A program made the position numbers and the translations under genes. This document shows, piece after piece, positions 1 through 11,962 of a stretch of 64,000 nt of DNA; positions within the stretch are counted from its first letter, which is position 1, and each line of letters opens with the position of its first letter. The stretch comes from Leeuwenhoekiella blandensis MED217 (lineage in GTDB: Bacteria > Bacteroidota > Bacteroidia > Flavobacteriales > Flavobacteriaceae): positions 3,259,823 through 3,323,822 of the forward strand of contig NZ_CH672395.1 in the NCBI RefSeq assembly GCF_000152985.1, given 5' to 3'. The notes beneath the pieces were generated by a model that did not search any database, was not told the DNA's origin, and saw only the letters and a list, made by a program, of their open reading frames with translations.

Positions 1-1880
1 GCTGCGTAAGCACAGTGTACACCTCGCTACCTGCTGGCCCATCAGGATTTTCATCATTAGTTCCTACATCTCCGCTCACCGGCTGACCTTCGAACGTATC
101 GTTGATGTCATTGATCGCCAGGATGGTGTTTCCACCATTTTCACTTGGATCTACACTGATGTATACCGTTGCGGTATCCTGTGCTCCGTTGGCATCTTCA
201 ATGGTATAGGTAAACTGATCTGCACCGCTGAAGCCTACACTTGGTATATAGCTTACGCTTCCGTCTGCGTCAACACTTACGCTTCCGTTTGCAGGCTGCG
301 TATTGCTGATCACACTGATCGCATCTCCTTCAGGATCGCTATCATTAGTAAGCACGTTTCCGGTGATCTCTTCTCCGATGTAACCGAAGAATGCATCGTC
401 ATTCGCTACTGTGGTGTTATCGGTATCTGCGATCACTTCAATAGTTACTGTTCCCGTTGCACATAATGATGGATCTGCATCATCACATACCGTGTACTCA
501 AAACTATCCTCGCCTACAAAGCCAGGCTCTGGAGTATAGGTGAAGGTTCCGTCAGGATTTACAGTAACGCTTCCGTTAGTTGGTTGCGTATTTCCTGTTA
601 CAGTAATGGTATCACCATCAGGATCAAAGTCATTTACCAATACATTACCATCAACAGGAGTTCCTGTTTCTGTAATGGCCGTGTCGTCATTCGCTACAGG
701 TGCTGCATTATCAGGAGTACCAATCGGTAATACCTGAATGATCACATCTGCATTATCACAAGCCTGTGGACTACCACCGTCACATACTTCATAGCTGAAG
801 GTATCTTCACCGATGAAGTCATCGTTTGGTGTGTAGGTATAGGTTCCGTCAGGATTGAAGACTAACGTACCGTTGGTTGGCTGCGTAAGTACAGTGTACA
901 CCTCGCTACCTGCTGGTCCGTCAGGGTTCTCATCATTGGTTCCTACGTCTCCACTTACCGGCTGACCTTCAAACGTATCGTTGATGTCATTGATCGCTAG
1001 AATGGTGTTTCCGCCATTTTCACTTGGATCTACACTGATGTATACCGTTGCGGTATCCTGTGCTCCGTTGGCATCTTCAATAGTATAGGTAAACTGATCT
1101 GCACCGCTAAAGCCTACACTTGGTATATAGCTTATGCTTCCGTCTGCATCAACGCTTACGCTTCCGTTTGCAGGCTGCGTATTGCTGATCACACTGATCG
1201 CATCACCTTCAGGATCGCTATCATTAGTAAGTACATTACCAGTGATCTCTTCTCCAATGTAACCGAAGAATGCATCGTCATTTGCTACTGTTGTGTTATC
1301 GGTATCGGCGATCACTTCAATAGTTACTGTTCCCGTTGCACATAATGATGGGTTTGCATCATCACATACCGTGTACTCAAAACTATCCTCGCCTACAAAG
1401 CCAGGCTCTGGAGTATAGGTGAAGGTTCCGTCAGGATTTACAGTAACGCTTCCGTTTGTTGGTTGTGTATTACCGGTTACAGTAATTGTATCTCCATCAG
1501 GATCAAAGTCATTTACCAATACATTACCATCAACAGGAGTTCCTGTTTCTGTAATGGCCGTGTCGTCATTCGCTACAGGTGCTGCATTATCAGGAGTACC
1601 AATCGGTAATACCTGAATGATCACATCTGCATTATCACAAGCCTGTGGACTACCACCGTCACATACTTCATAGCTGAAGGTATCTTCACCGATGAAGTCA
1701 TCGTTTGGTGTGTAGGTATAGGTTCCGTCAGGATTGAAGACTAACGTACCGTTGGTTGGCTGCGTAAGTACAGTGTACACCTCGCTGCCTGCTGGTCCGT
1801 CAGGGTTCTCATCATTGGTTCCTACATCTCCGCTTACCGGCTGACCTTCAAACGTATCGTTGATATCGTTGATCGCTAGG
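1..1880 (-). repeat. 879-bp tandem repeat of a three-domain cadherin-like unit
   Basis: The same anchor (ctgcgtaag) lies at 2, 881 and 1760, giving an exact 879-bp (293-codon) period, and the sequence between anchors is nearly identical. Each unit encodes three cadherin-like/Ig-like domains beginning roughly [21 protein letters not shown] and [10 protein letters not shown]. The array is cut by the left edge, so its copy number is unknown. Confidence 0.88.
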
Positions 1881-4800
1881 ATGGTGTTACAAGTAATTGT
1901 CACCTCTTGTGTAATCTCACAACCATTTGAATCAGTTACCGTTACACTATGCACACCTTCAGTAAGGTCTGTCGCCACAGCAGTAGTCTGTCCACCAGCA
2001 CTAGCACTCCACAGGTAAGTATAATTTCCACTACCTCCAGAAACTGTGGCTGTAGCCGTTCCATTAGAGCACATAAAGTTAGATGATCCTCCTACAACGT
2101 CTGTAAACACAAGTTCTAGTTGTTCTGGCTGAGCAACTTCTATATTAAATTCCTTCTCGATACCTACAGCATCCGTAATCACAAGATTGTAAACTCCAGC
2201 AGTTAAGCCTGTCTGATCTTCCTGCCCATCAGCCAAACCACTACCATCTATTGTACTCCAATTAAAGCTGAATGGAGCTGTTCCTCCTGATGTGGTTATA
2301 TCAATTGCACCATTGGCATCTCCAAAACAAGAAACATCTGTAGTACTTACTAAACCATCTAAACGTGGTCCTGAGTAACAGTACGGATCTGATGGAGGAT
2401 AATTCACTACAATAGTTTGACTAGGATTGATTGAGAATACCACATTTACATCAGGTCTTACATCTAAAAATCCGTCATCACCTTCAACCCAAACACCATC
2501 TTCAAGAATCCATCCAGGCCAATTAGTAGGGTTACCATTAGCATCTACTTCTGCACCTAGCCAAAGCACTCTTCCTGTTAAAGGAAGATCTGTGTATTCT
2601 AGAAGACTATTACCAGAATTATCTAAGAATGTTATGGTAAGTGGTCCTGTTGCAGCAAAATTGTTTAGGTCAATATCATAAACCAAATAAGGAACATCTC
2701 CATCACATTCGCCGTCGGCAATAGATATTGTGAATGATTTTTCCTCCAGGCTTATGTAAACCGTTGCCGTGTCCTGTGCTCCATTTGCATCTTCAATAGT
2801 GTATGTAAACTGATCTGCACCATTATAACCTGCATTTGACACATAAGTGAAACTACCGTTTGTGTTAACCGTTACGCTTCCGTTTGCAGGCTGCGTATTG
2901 CTGATCACATTGATCGCATCACCTTCAGGATCGCTGTCGTTAGTAAGTACATTACCGATGATTTCCTCTTCAGTATACCCAAAAAATGCATCATCATTGG
3001 CTACTGTTGTGTTATTAGTATCGGAAATAACTTCAATAGTTACTTTTCCGGTTGCACATAACGATGGATCTGCATCATCACATATCGTGTACTCAAAAGT
3101 ATCTTCGCCTACAAATCCAGACTCCGGAGTATAGATGAAGGTTCCGTCAGGATTTACAGTTACACTTCCGTTAGTTGGTTGTGTATTACCAGTTACGGTA
3201 ATTGTATCGCCGTCAGGATCAAAATCATTTATTAATACATTACCGTCAACAGGAGTGTTCTCTTCTGTAATGGCTGTATCATCGTTAGCAATAGGAGCTG
3301 TATTTTCAGGACTAGCTATAGGTAGCACTTGAATGATTACATCTGCATTATCACAAGCCTGTGGACTACCACCGTCACATACTTCATAGCTGAAGGTATC
3401 TTCACCGATGAAACCATCGTTTGGTGTGTAGGTATAGGTTCCATCAGGATTGAAAACTAACGTACCGTTGGTTGGCTGCGTAAGCACTGTGTACACCTCG
3501 CTACCTGCTGGTCCATCAGGGTTCTCATCATTAGTTCCTACATCTCCGCTTACCGGTTGACCTTCGAACGTATCGTTGATGTCATTGATCGCTAAGATTT
3601 CATTTGAAATTATTGTTCCAGTACCTCTTGTCGTAGCATTAGAGGTTGTTCCTGCTACAACAGTACCTACCACTATAAAAGTCTCATCGTCTTCAAAAGC
3701 AGTATCGTTGATCGTTGGGAATGTAATACCCTCGCTAGTAGTTGATCCCGCCGGAATCGTCACCTGTAATGGTGTACCATCCCTGTAATCTGCAGGATTC
3801 GTCGCTGTTCCATCAGCAAAAGTGATGTCTACTACTATATCTTCAAAGCTCACCTGATCCGTAGTTACATAGAACACTGCATCATCGCCTTCTTCGACAC
3901 TCACATCTGCAATACTGATTCTTGGAGCGTCTCCGTCATTGTCGGTGATCGTTCCGGTAGCATCTGCACTTGGGTTTGCTGTCGTGCCGCTGCTTACGCT
4001 TCCGGTTACCGTGAAGAATTCATCTTCTTCATAGATCGTATCATCCTCGGTAGGGAACGTGATCGCTCCGCTGGTTTGTGTACCCGCTGCAATGGTAACC
4101 TGTAATGGTGTACCATCACCGTAATCTGCAGGGTTTGTTGCTGTTCCATCTGCAAAGGTGATATCTACTACGATATCCTCAAAGCTTACCTTATCAGTGG
4201 TTACATAGAACACTGCATCATCGCCTTCTTCGACACTCACATCTGCAATACTGATTCTTGGAGCGTCTCCGTCATTGTCGGTGATCGTTCCGGTAGCATC
4301 TGCACTTGGGTTTGCTGTCGTGCCGCTGCTTACGCTTCCGGTTACCGTGAAGAATTCATCTTCTTCATAGATCGTATCATCCTCGGTAGGGAACGTGATC
4401 GCTCCGCTGGTTTGTGTACCCGCTGCAATGGTAACCTGTAATGGTGTACCATCACCGTAATCTGCAGGGTTTGTTGCTGTTCCATCTGCAAAGGTGATAT
4501 CTACTACGATATCCTCAAAGCTTACCTTATCAGTGGTTACATAGAACACTGCATCATCGCCTTCTTCGACACTCACATCTGCAATACTGATTCTTGGAGC
4601 GTCTCCGTCATTGTCGGTGATCGTTCCGGTAGCATCTGCACTTGGGTTTGCTGTCGTGCCGCTGCTTACCGTTCCGGTGATCGTGAAGGTTTCGGTTACC
4701 TCATAGATCGCATCGTCTACCGTTGGTACCGTGATCGCCTCACTAGTAGTTGATCCAGCAGGGATGGTTACCTGTAGTGGATTGGTATAGGTATAATCCT

Positions 4801-7800
4801 CAGGACTTGTTGCAGTCACATCGGCAAAAGTGATGTCTACTACTATATCTTCAAAGCTCACCTGATCCGTAGTTACATAGAATACCGCATCATCTCCTTC
4901 TGCTACAGTGACATCGGCAATGCTGATCGTTGGTCCGTTACCGTCATTGTCGGTGATCGTTCCGGTTCCGCTAGTCGTTGTGTTTGCTGTCGTACCGCTG
5001 CTTACGCTTCCGGTGATCGTGAAGGTTTCGGTTACCTCATAGATCGCATCGTCTACCGTTGGTACCGTGATCGCCTCACTAGTAGTTGATCCAGCAGGGA
5101 TGGTTACCTGTAGTGGATTGGTATAGGTATAATCCTCAGGACTTGTTGCAGTCACATCGGCAAAAGTGATGTCTACTACTATATCTTCAAAGCTCACCTG
5201 ATCCGTAGTTACATAGAATACCGCATCATCTCCTTCTGCTACAGTGACATCGGCAATGCTGATCGTTGGTCCGTTACCGTCATTGTCGGTGATCGTTCCG
5301 GTTCCGCTAGTCGTTGTGTTTGCTGTCGTACCGCTGCTTACGCTTCCGGTGATCGTGAAGGTTTCGGTTACCTCATAGATCGCATCGTCTACCGTTGGTA
5401 CCGTGATCGCCTCACTAGTAGTTGATCCAGCAGGGATGGTTACCTGTAGTGGATTGGTATAGGTATAATCCTCAGGACTTGTTGCAGTCACATCGGCAAA
5501 AGTGATGTCTACTACTATATCTTCAAAGCTCACCTGATCCGTAGTTACATAGAATACCGCATCATCTCCTTCTGCTACAGTGACATCGGCAATGCTGATC
5601 GTTGGTCCGTTACCGTCATTGTCGGTGATCGTTCCGGTTCCGCTAGTCGTTGTGTTTGCTGTCGTACCGCTGCTTACCGTTCCGGTGATCGTGAAGGTTT
5701 CGGTTACCTCATAGATCGCATCGTCTACCGTTGGTACCGTGATCGCCTCACTAGTAGTTGATCCAGCAGGGATGGTTACCTGTAGTGGATTGGTATAGGT
5801 ATAATCCTCAGGACTTGTTGCAGTCACATCGGCAAAAGTGATAGCTACTACTATATCTTCAAAGCTCACCTGATCCGTAGTTACATAGAATACCGCATCA
5901 TCTCCTTCTGCTACAGTGACATCGGCAATGCTGATCGTTGGTCCGTTACCGTCATTGTCGGTGATCGTTCCGGTTCCGCTAGTCGTTGTGTTTGCTGTCG
6001 TACCGCTGCTTACGCTTCCGGTGATCGTGAAGGTTTCGGTTACCTCATAGATCGCATCGTCTACCGTTGGTACCGTGATCGCCTCACTAGTAGTTGATCC
6101 CGCAGGAATGGTTACCTGTAGTGGATTGGTATAGGTATAATCCTCAGGACTTGTTGCAGTCACATCTGCAAAAGTGATAGCTACTACTATATCTTCAAAG
6201 CTCACCTGATCCGTAGTTACATAGAATACCGCATCATCTCCTTCTGCTACAGTGACATCGGCAATGCTGATCGTTGGTCCGTTACCGTCATTGTCGGTGA
6301 TTGTTCCGGTTCCGCTAGTCGTTGTGTTTGCTGTGGTTCCTAAAGTAACCTCCCCATTTAAGGTAAAGTTCTCATCAACCTCATAAATAGCATCGTCAAT
6401 GGTAACGATGGTAATATTTTTACTCGTCTCTCCAGGAGCAAAAGTGATCGCCCCTCCAGTATAACCTGTATAATCTTCAGGGTCTAAAGCAGTACCTTCA
6501 ACTGTAGCAAGGGCTACCGTGATTGACTCAAAACTTGGCTTATCCAGGCTTACCGCAAAAACTGCATCTACGCCTTCAACTACACTTACATCTGAAATGC
6601 TCAATGTTGGAGCATCACCATCATTATCGGTGATCGTTCCGGTTCCACTAGCGGTTGTGTTTACTGTGGTGCCTGAAGTTACCTCTCCATTTAAAGTGAA
6701 GTTTTCAGTTACTTCATAGATCGCATCATCAATGGTTGCGATGGTAATATTTTTACTCGTCTCACCAGGTGCAAAAGTGATCGACCCTCCGCTATAACCC
6801 GTGTAATCCTCAGGATCTAAAGCGGTTCCTTCAGCTGTAGCAAGGGCTACCGTGATCGACTCAAAACTTGGCTTATCCAGGCTTACCGCAAAAACTGCAT
6901 CTACGCCTTCAACTACTGTAACATCTGAAATGCTCAATGTTGGAGCATCACCATCATTATCGGTGATCGTTCCGGTTCCACTAGCGGTTGTGTTTACTGT
7001 GGTGCCTGAAGTTACCTCTCCATTTAAAGTGAAGTTTTCAGTTACTTCATAAATAGCATCATCAATGGTTGCGATGGTAATATTTTTACTCGTCTCACCA
7101 GGTGCAAAAGTGATCGACCCTCCGCTATAACCCGTGTAATCCTCAGGATCTAAAGCGGTTCCTTCAGCTGTAGCAAGGGCTACCGTGATCGACTCAAAAC
7201 TTGGTTTATCAAGGCTTACCGCAAAAACTGCATCTACGCCTTCAACTACACTTACATCTGAAATGCTCAAGGTTGGTGCATCTCCATCATTATCGGTGAT
7301 CGTTCCGGTGGTGGCTACATTTAAATTTCTTGTATTATTCGTTTGAACCGCACCAGAAATATTGAACGACTCTGCTACTTCGTAAATTTGATCCTCAAGC
7401 GAATTCACTACAAAATCAACAGATAGCTGACCAGCAGGAATAGTAATCAACTGATTTACTGCAGCTGTATAATCAAGTCCTGCAATAGCTGTATCATCTG
7501 ATGTATTTACATTAATAACAATGTCTTCAGCAGAAACTGTATTTATACTAAATGTAAAAGTAAGTGGATCTCCTTCGGTAACCGTTACAGGGTCAACTGA
7601 AAGCGTAGGATCTGCCTCAACAAGAATAGTTACAGTTGCAACGTCACAATCGCGATCTCCAACAGGCGTGTCTCCATCGCATATCTGATATTGGAATGAA
7701 TCAGTACCAAAGAAATCTGCATTTGGAGTATACTCATAAAAATCATCTGAAACATCGCCAGGTGTATTATTATCGTTAAGAACAACAACACCATTTGCAG

Positions 7801-10800
7801 GACCAGAAAGTACTGAAACTGAACCAGCACCATCATTTCCGAAGTAATCATTTGATAATATGTCTAATACATTATCCCGAGAGTCTTCAGAAACGGTATA
7901 GTTGTCATCTTCAGCAATCGGATTATCATCACTAACAGTAACAGTAACTAGCGCGTCATCACAATCCCCATCCTCATCACATATTTGATATTTAAAGGTG
8001 ACTGTAACTAAATTTTCAGACGGAGGAATGTACGTTATATAATCATCTGTTGGGTCGTTTGGTGTACCTGCATTATTTACTTCTGCACTACCTAGACTAG
8101 GTTGAGATACAGTAGTAATAGCTCCTGTTGACGGACCATCAGGACCAAAATTATCATTAGCAAGAACATCAATATCAATAGGTTGAACCGGACGCAACGG
8201 ACTTACTTCTGCACTATCGTCATTAGCTTCAGGTCTACCATCATCAACAAAATTATTTTGACAAGACGAGATCAAGTTGATGGTGCGTACAATCACATTA
8301 TCGGTAGGATCACCTTCAGCATCATCAACACTAACATAACCATCCAAATCGGTTTCTGTAATTGTATAAACAACATCTACTAATGCTGACGGAATCGCAG
8401 TAGCATATCGATAATCACCATTTGAATTGGTTGTTAAGGTTGTAGAGCTACCATCACTTCCTTCGATTTTTACACTAACTCCGCTTAAAGGCTGACCTCC
8501 TTCATCTGAAACATTACCACAAATTACAGGTGCAGTGACAATATAAGATTGCGGGTTGTTATAATTTGCATTACTAAACGCCAAAGAATAGTAACGATCT
8601 ATATTTCCGTTTTGCTTTCCTATAATATATTTAAGAGAAGATCTTCCTTCATAATACGTACTAAACGTGTAACGTGGATCGGTAGAAATATCTCCACCTG
8701 GTGCAGTACTCTCATTTGCAGCGGTTCCTCTTACTGAGTTAGGTCTGCGCTCAATATTGATGAGTGTATTTCCTGATTGATAATAAGCATCAGAAAGCGT
8801 AAGCTCTGCATACTCTCTTGTCTGCACACTATCCCCATCAATATCGAAAGGCGTAGCAAAAAATGAAATCACAACTTCATCGCCATAAGTTCCTCCAGAC
8901 TCGACAAAAGTGATATCAAATTCAATATTTTGATCTCCGTTGTTGGTACTGTTTAACTGTGGCTGAAAGTTTGAATCTACACCATCTCCAGTCACATCAA
9001 TATTCGCTAGCGTCGCTCCATTACGCATCGCTTCAATTCGCACTAATGCATCAATAGGCTCAGGACTATCTAAAAATACATTTGAAAATCTATAAACCGC
9101 ACCTACCTGACCACTTGAGCCAGATACCAATGTTGGATTTTTGAAATTCGTACTGCTGTATAATGGCGCACAATCACATCCACGTTCTCCAGGAGGCACA
9201 ACAATCACATCAGAAATTGTTATCTCTACGGTTGCTTCGCTCTCGTCACCATCTAGGTCTACAATCTTATACTTAAAAGTATCAACACCATCATAATCTT
9301 GGTTTGGCGTATAAACTATAGTATCATCTGCTAAGTTTGAAGGAGTTCCGTTGTCATTTATAACTACTGAGCCATTTGCAGGTTGCTCGGTAATTATCAA
9401 TGGTTGAGATGCAGACGGGCCATCCCCTCCAAAATCATCATTTGCCAACACATCAATATTCAGGGATGTATTTAGACTTACTTGTCTTTCATCGTCGATT
9501 GCTGTTGGCACATAACAAGCAGAAATTGAATTATCTATTACCGCTTGTGCATTTCCTTGAGGCGAACCTGCTATGGTAGGCACCCCAAATTCATCAACAC
9601 CGTCTGGTGTGTTAGCAAGATTCAAGTCTGCCGTAAGGTGTGTTTTATTAAAAGACCCTGCACCCTCAATAGCATCAGGACAACCGTCATTATCTGAGTC
9701 AACATCCTTAGAATCTACGATCCCATCACCATCTGTATCTCTAAATCGCTCTTCAAGCACTCCGAAAATGATTCCGTGCGGATCTTCATTCTGAAATTCA
9801 ATCTCAAATTTAGAAACATTCTCATCGTCGATATAAAAGAACGTATACCCTTGAAAAGTTCGTGGTTCTGAAGATGAAATTGTATTGCCTAATGTATTTC
9901 TTTCGGGCGGTGTATTACCAGCAAAAGTGGAATAAGTATCTGTATCAAAAACATCAACATTACCAATAACTCTTAGCGTAACATTGGCTATGTCAACCCC
10001 CATTTCATCTCGCGAAGAAGGACCACCTAAACCTGCGATTCCTACAACATATCTATATTTTGAGGTAGTCGTAGAAAGCTCACTCGCTGACTGGCCATAA
10101 TCAAACTCTACAGTTCTCGGAATACCATTTATAACATCTAGATATTCTGTAGCAAACTCAACATCACCTCCGTTTATATTGATTATCCCGTTATCAAGAA
10201 CAGGCTGAAAAATACGCCATTTATTAGGGTTAGGATTTGAGTTATTATAACTTAAAACACTTACTCTAACACCTCCACTAGCTAAAGAAGCCGGTCCAGG
10301 AACATTTAACTCAAATAGTCCTGTCCCTGTATTATTTAAATCATTCACTGTTGCTTGACTAGGATTTGCTAATACCGCTACAGAAGAATTTCCTTCGTCA
10401 GCATCCAAAATACCATCATTATCATCATCATCATCACAATTATCAGGTATTCCATCACCATCTGTATCAACTCCAGAACAATAGTTATTGAAGAACACCG
10501 TAAAATCATCAGTAGCTGAAACTTCGGTATCTAATTCATCAATCCCTCTTACTGTAGCCTCATTATAAACTGAACCTGTTGTTAAATCAGCTGCAATTAC
10601 CGAGTAAGATGCTGTTGCCGTAGTGGATTCCCCCGGATCTAATGTTCCAGGCACACTTAACGTACCCAGACCAAGCTTACCGTCTTCAATAACAATATCC
10701 CTAAGTACTTTTTGACCAGTATTTGTAATCTCAAAAGTATAATCAATAGTCTCACCAACTTGCGTTCTACCATCTCCATTTTCATCTTGAAAAACACCAG

Positions 10801-11179
10801 TCTTAACTAAAGAAATAGCTGGAAAATTACCAGAAAGATCAGGACAAGGAAGACCTGCAGAAACTTTCTCTGCAGCGCAAGTTCCTGACTCACAATCGTA
10901 AACAACTCCAGGCAAAATAGTTAAGCTTCTTGCATTATTTCCAAAAACAGATCTAGCATTAGAAGGCCCAGCAGTTCGTTTGAAATTTAAATTAGGTCCA
11001 ATGGTTCCACTATTTAAAGTTGAAGCATTAGCCAACTCAAAATAACCAAGTTTAGAATTATCTGTAGGTCCTAAAATATTCCCTGAAGCCTGAAAATTAT
11101 TATCTAAAACAACGCTACCCTCATTATAGAAACCACCATATAAAGAACCATCAACTCCAGAAAAGTTAACTTGTTCTAC
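1..11179 (-). CDS. Giant multidomain cell-surface adhesin, main part (partial; separated from its N-terminus by an in-frame stop)
   Basis: The frame directly follows the TAG at 11180-11182 and reads coherently through every stretch I translated to the left edge, over 3,700 codons, with no good ATG near its beginning. In protein order it shows: a DUF11-like domain (about 10850-10510); thrombospondin type 3-like Asp-rich Ca-binding repeats ([10 protein letters not shown], about 10480-10390, again about 9745-9660); cadherin-like domains with [12 protein letters not shown] signatures; a prealbumin/Cna-B-like domain (about 8530-8270); about eleven Calx-beta domains (7620-3600) each ending GTITDNDG; cadherin-like triplets (3597-2710); two SprB-like repeats (2375-1890, [12 protein letters not shown]); then further cadherin-like triplets (1880-1). 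Such proteins are secreted adhesins or gliding-related surface proteins; the C-terminal sorting signal, probably type IX secretion, would lie outside the window. Together with the upstream part the product would exceed 3,980 residues. Whether it is made depends on the stop codon, so it may be a pseudogene. Confidence 0.85.
1890..2375 (-). other. SprB-like repeat pair within the giant adhesin
   Basis: Translation of this stretch gives two consecutive units of the type found in the gliding adhesin SprB of Flavobacterium: [17 protein letters not shown], then [14 protein letters not shown], followed by a second diverged unit with [21 protein letters not shown] and [13 protein letters not shown]. 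The link to SprB repeats rests on these motifs alone; it suggests surface exposure but does not prove a gliding role. Confidence 0.7.
2710..3597 (-). repeat. Separate, diverged copy of the three-domain cadherin-like unit
   Basis: The anchor found at 2, 881 and 1760 recurs at 3476, and the translated order of three cadherin-like domains is the same as in the 879-bp array. The homology fades near 2740, where the protein changes to a unique segment and then SprB-like repeats. It is older than the tandem copies: substitutions are visible throughout (for example IASPENT against IGTPDNA). A SprB module has thus been inserted between, or flanked by, units of one family. Confidence 0.8.
3598..7620 (-). 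repeat. Tandem Calx-beta repeat array inside the giant adhesin
   Basis: The DNA coding for the domain-end signature GTITDNDG recurs at 3933, 4269, 4605, 4941, 5277, 5613, 5949 and 6285 (spacing exactly 336 bp, 112 codons), then at 6618, 6951 and 7284 (spacing 333 bp, 111 codons). Units between 4605 and 6285 are almost base-identical, and few variants are shuffled between units (acgcttccgg versus accgttccgg; gatgtc versus gatagc). Units around 6285-7284 form a second, more distinct subfamily. Calx-beta domains are Ca-binding beta-sandwiches common in adhesins. The DNA identity implies recent duplication or gene conversion. Confidence 0.9.
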
Positions 11180-11962
11180 CTACACTATACCGTAATTTTC
11201 AAATCGCGCGGTACTGCTTCCAAAATCTATAGAACCGTTATTTGAAATAAATGAACCCGTGTTTACTACACGGCCACCACCTAAATTAAAACCTGTAGCA
11301 GTCTCTATAACCCCACAGTTTACGTATACACTGGTAGCATTACAGTTAAAACTAGCCCCAACATAAATATCTTTTTGATTGCGAAACTCTGTATCTCCAG
11401 AGATATTAATATTTCTTGAAATAGTGAAGGTTCCTGAATTATCGATCGTGTTAGTAGACGATCCACTGGAAAAAGTCAAAACTCCCACTTTAACTTCCCC
11501 ACTATTTAATATTCTATTTACTCCAGACCCGGCTATATTAAAATCAACTGTCCCACTGCTTCCGGTTTGAAATACACCACCCTCAGCAATAGTCATATCA
11601 AGATTGGCGTTGAAATTGACCGCCTGATTGAATTGCAAAGTTCCTTCAACATTAAACGTTACCGCTCCAGAAGCATTAATGTTGTTCTGAATGATTAACG
11701 TAACATTAGGACCAACACAAACGGCAGTTCCGTTTTGAAAGTTCACATCGCCTAATATAATTGTCGTTGGCGTTGCACTTTTAAATGCATAGCGCTCTCC
11801 AGATTGAAATGTGTAATTTCCTGAGGTCACAGACACCTCATCATACCCATCACATTGAGCATAAAGTGTATCATTAACACCCAACGCTAAAAGGTTCAAA
11901 AATAAAAACATCACAAAGCGTTGGACACACTTTGTGTAAGTGGGAGTAGTTTTATATTTCAT
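11180..11962 (-). CDS. N-terminal segment of the giant adhesin, ending at an in-frame TAG
   Basis: 260 codons from ATG at 11962. The product starts with a basic region and hydrophobic stretch typical of a Sec signal peptide, with likely cleavage after LYAQ (residue about 36). The rest is Gly/Asn/Ser/Thr-rich with repeating short beta-strand patterns (for example TFSSGSSTNTIDNSGTFTI), like a parallel beta-helix of a surface protein. The frame ends ENYGIV-TAG and continues without a shift as [12 protein letters not shown] into the giant adhesin frame, so this is almost surely its N-terminus rather than a separate small gene. A single substitution in that codon (for example a Tyr codon) would restore one protein. 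As it stands it would give a short exported fragment. No strong promoter box is seen upstream. Confidence 0.75.
   Translation of the reverse strand: MKYKTTPTYTKCVQRFVMFLFLNLLALGVNDTLYAQCDGYDEVSVTSGNYTFQSGERYAFKSATPTTIILGDVNFQNGTAVCVGPNVTLIIQNNINASGAVTFNVEGTLQFNQAVNFNANLDMTIAEGGVFQTGSSGTVDFNIAGSGVNRILNSGEVKVGVLTFSSGSSTNTIDNSGTFTISRNINISGDTEFRNQKDIYVGASFNCNATSVYVNCGVIETATGFNLGGGRVVNTGSFISNNGSIDFGSSTARFENYGIV

Noticed and set aside
540-7052. Several plus-strand frames of 60-95 codons within 1-7300
   Set aside because: They repeat with the same period as the minus-strand adhesin repeats and are antisense shadows of it.
1-7300. Regularly spaced direct repeats, considered as CRISPR or satellite DNA
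   Set aside because: Units are 333-879 bp, fully coding in one frame and give known domains; no short repeat-spacer pattern and no cas genes.
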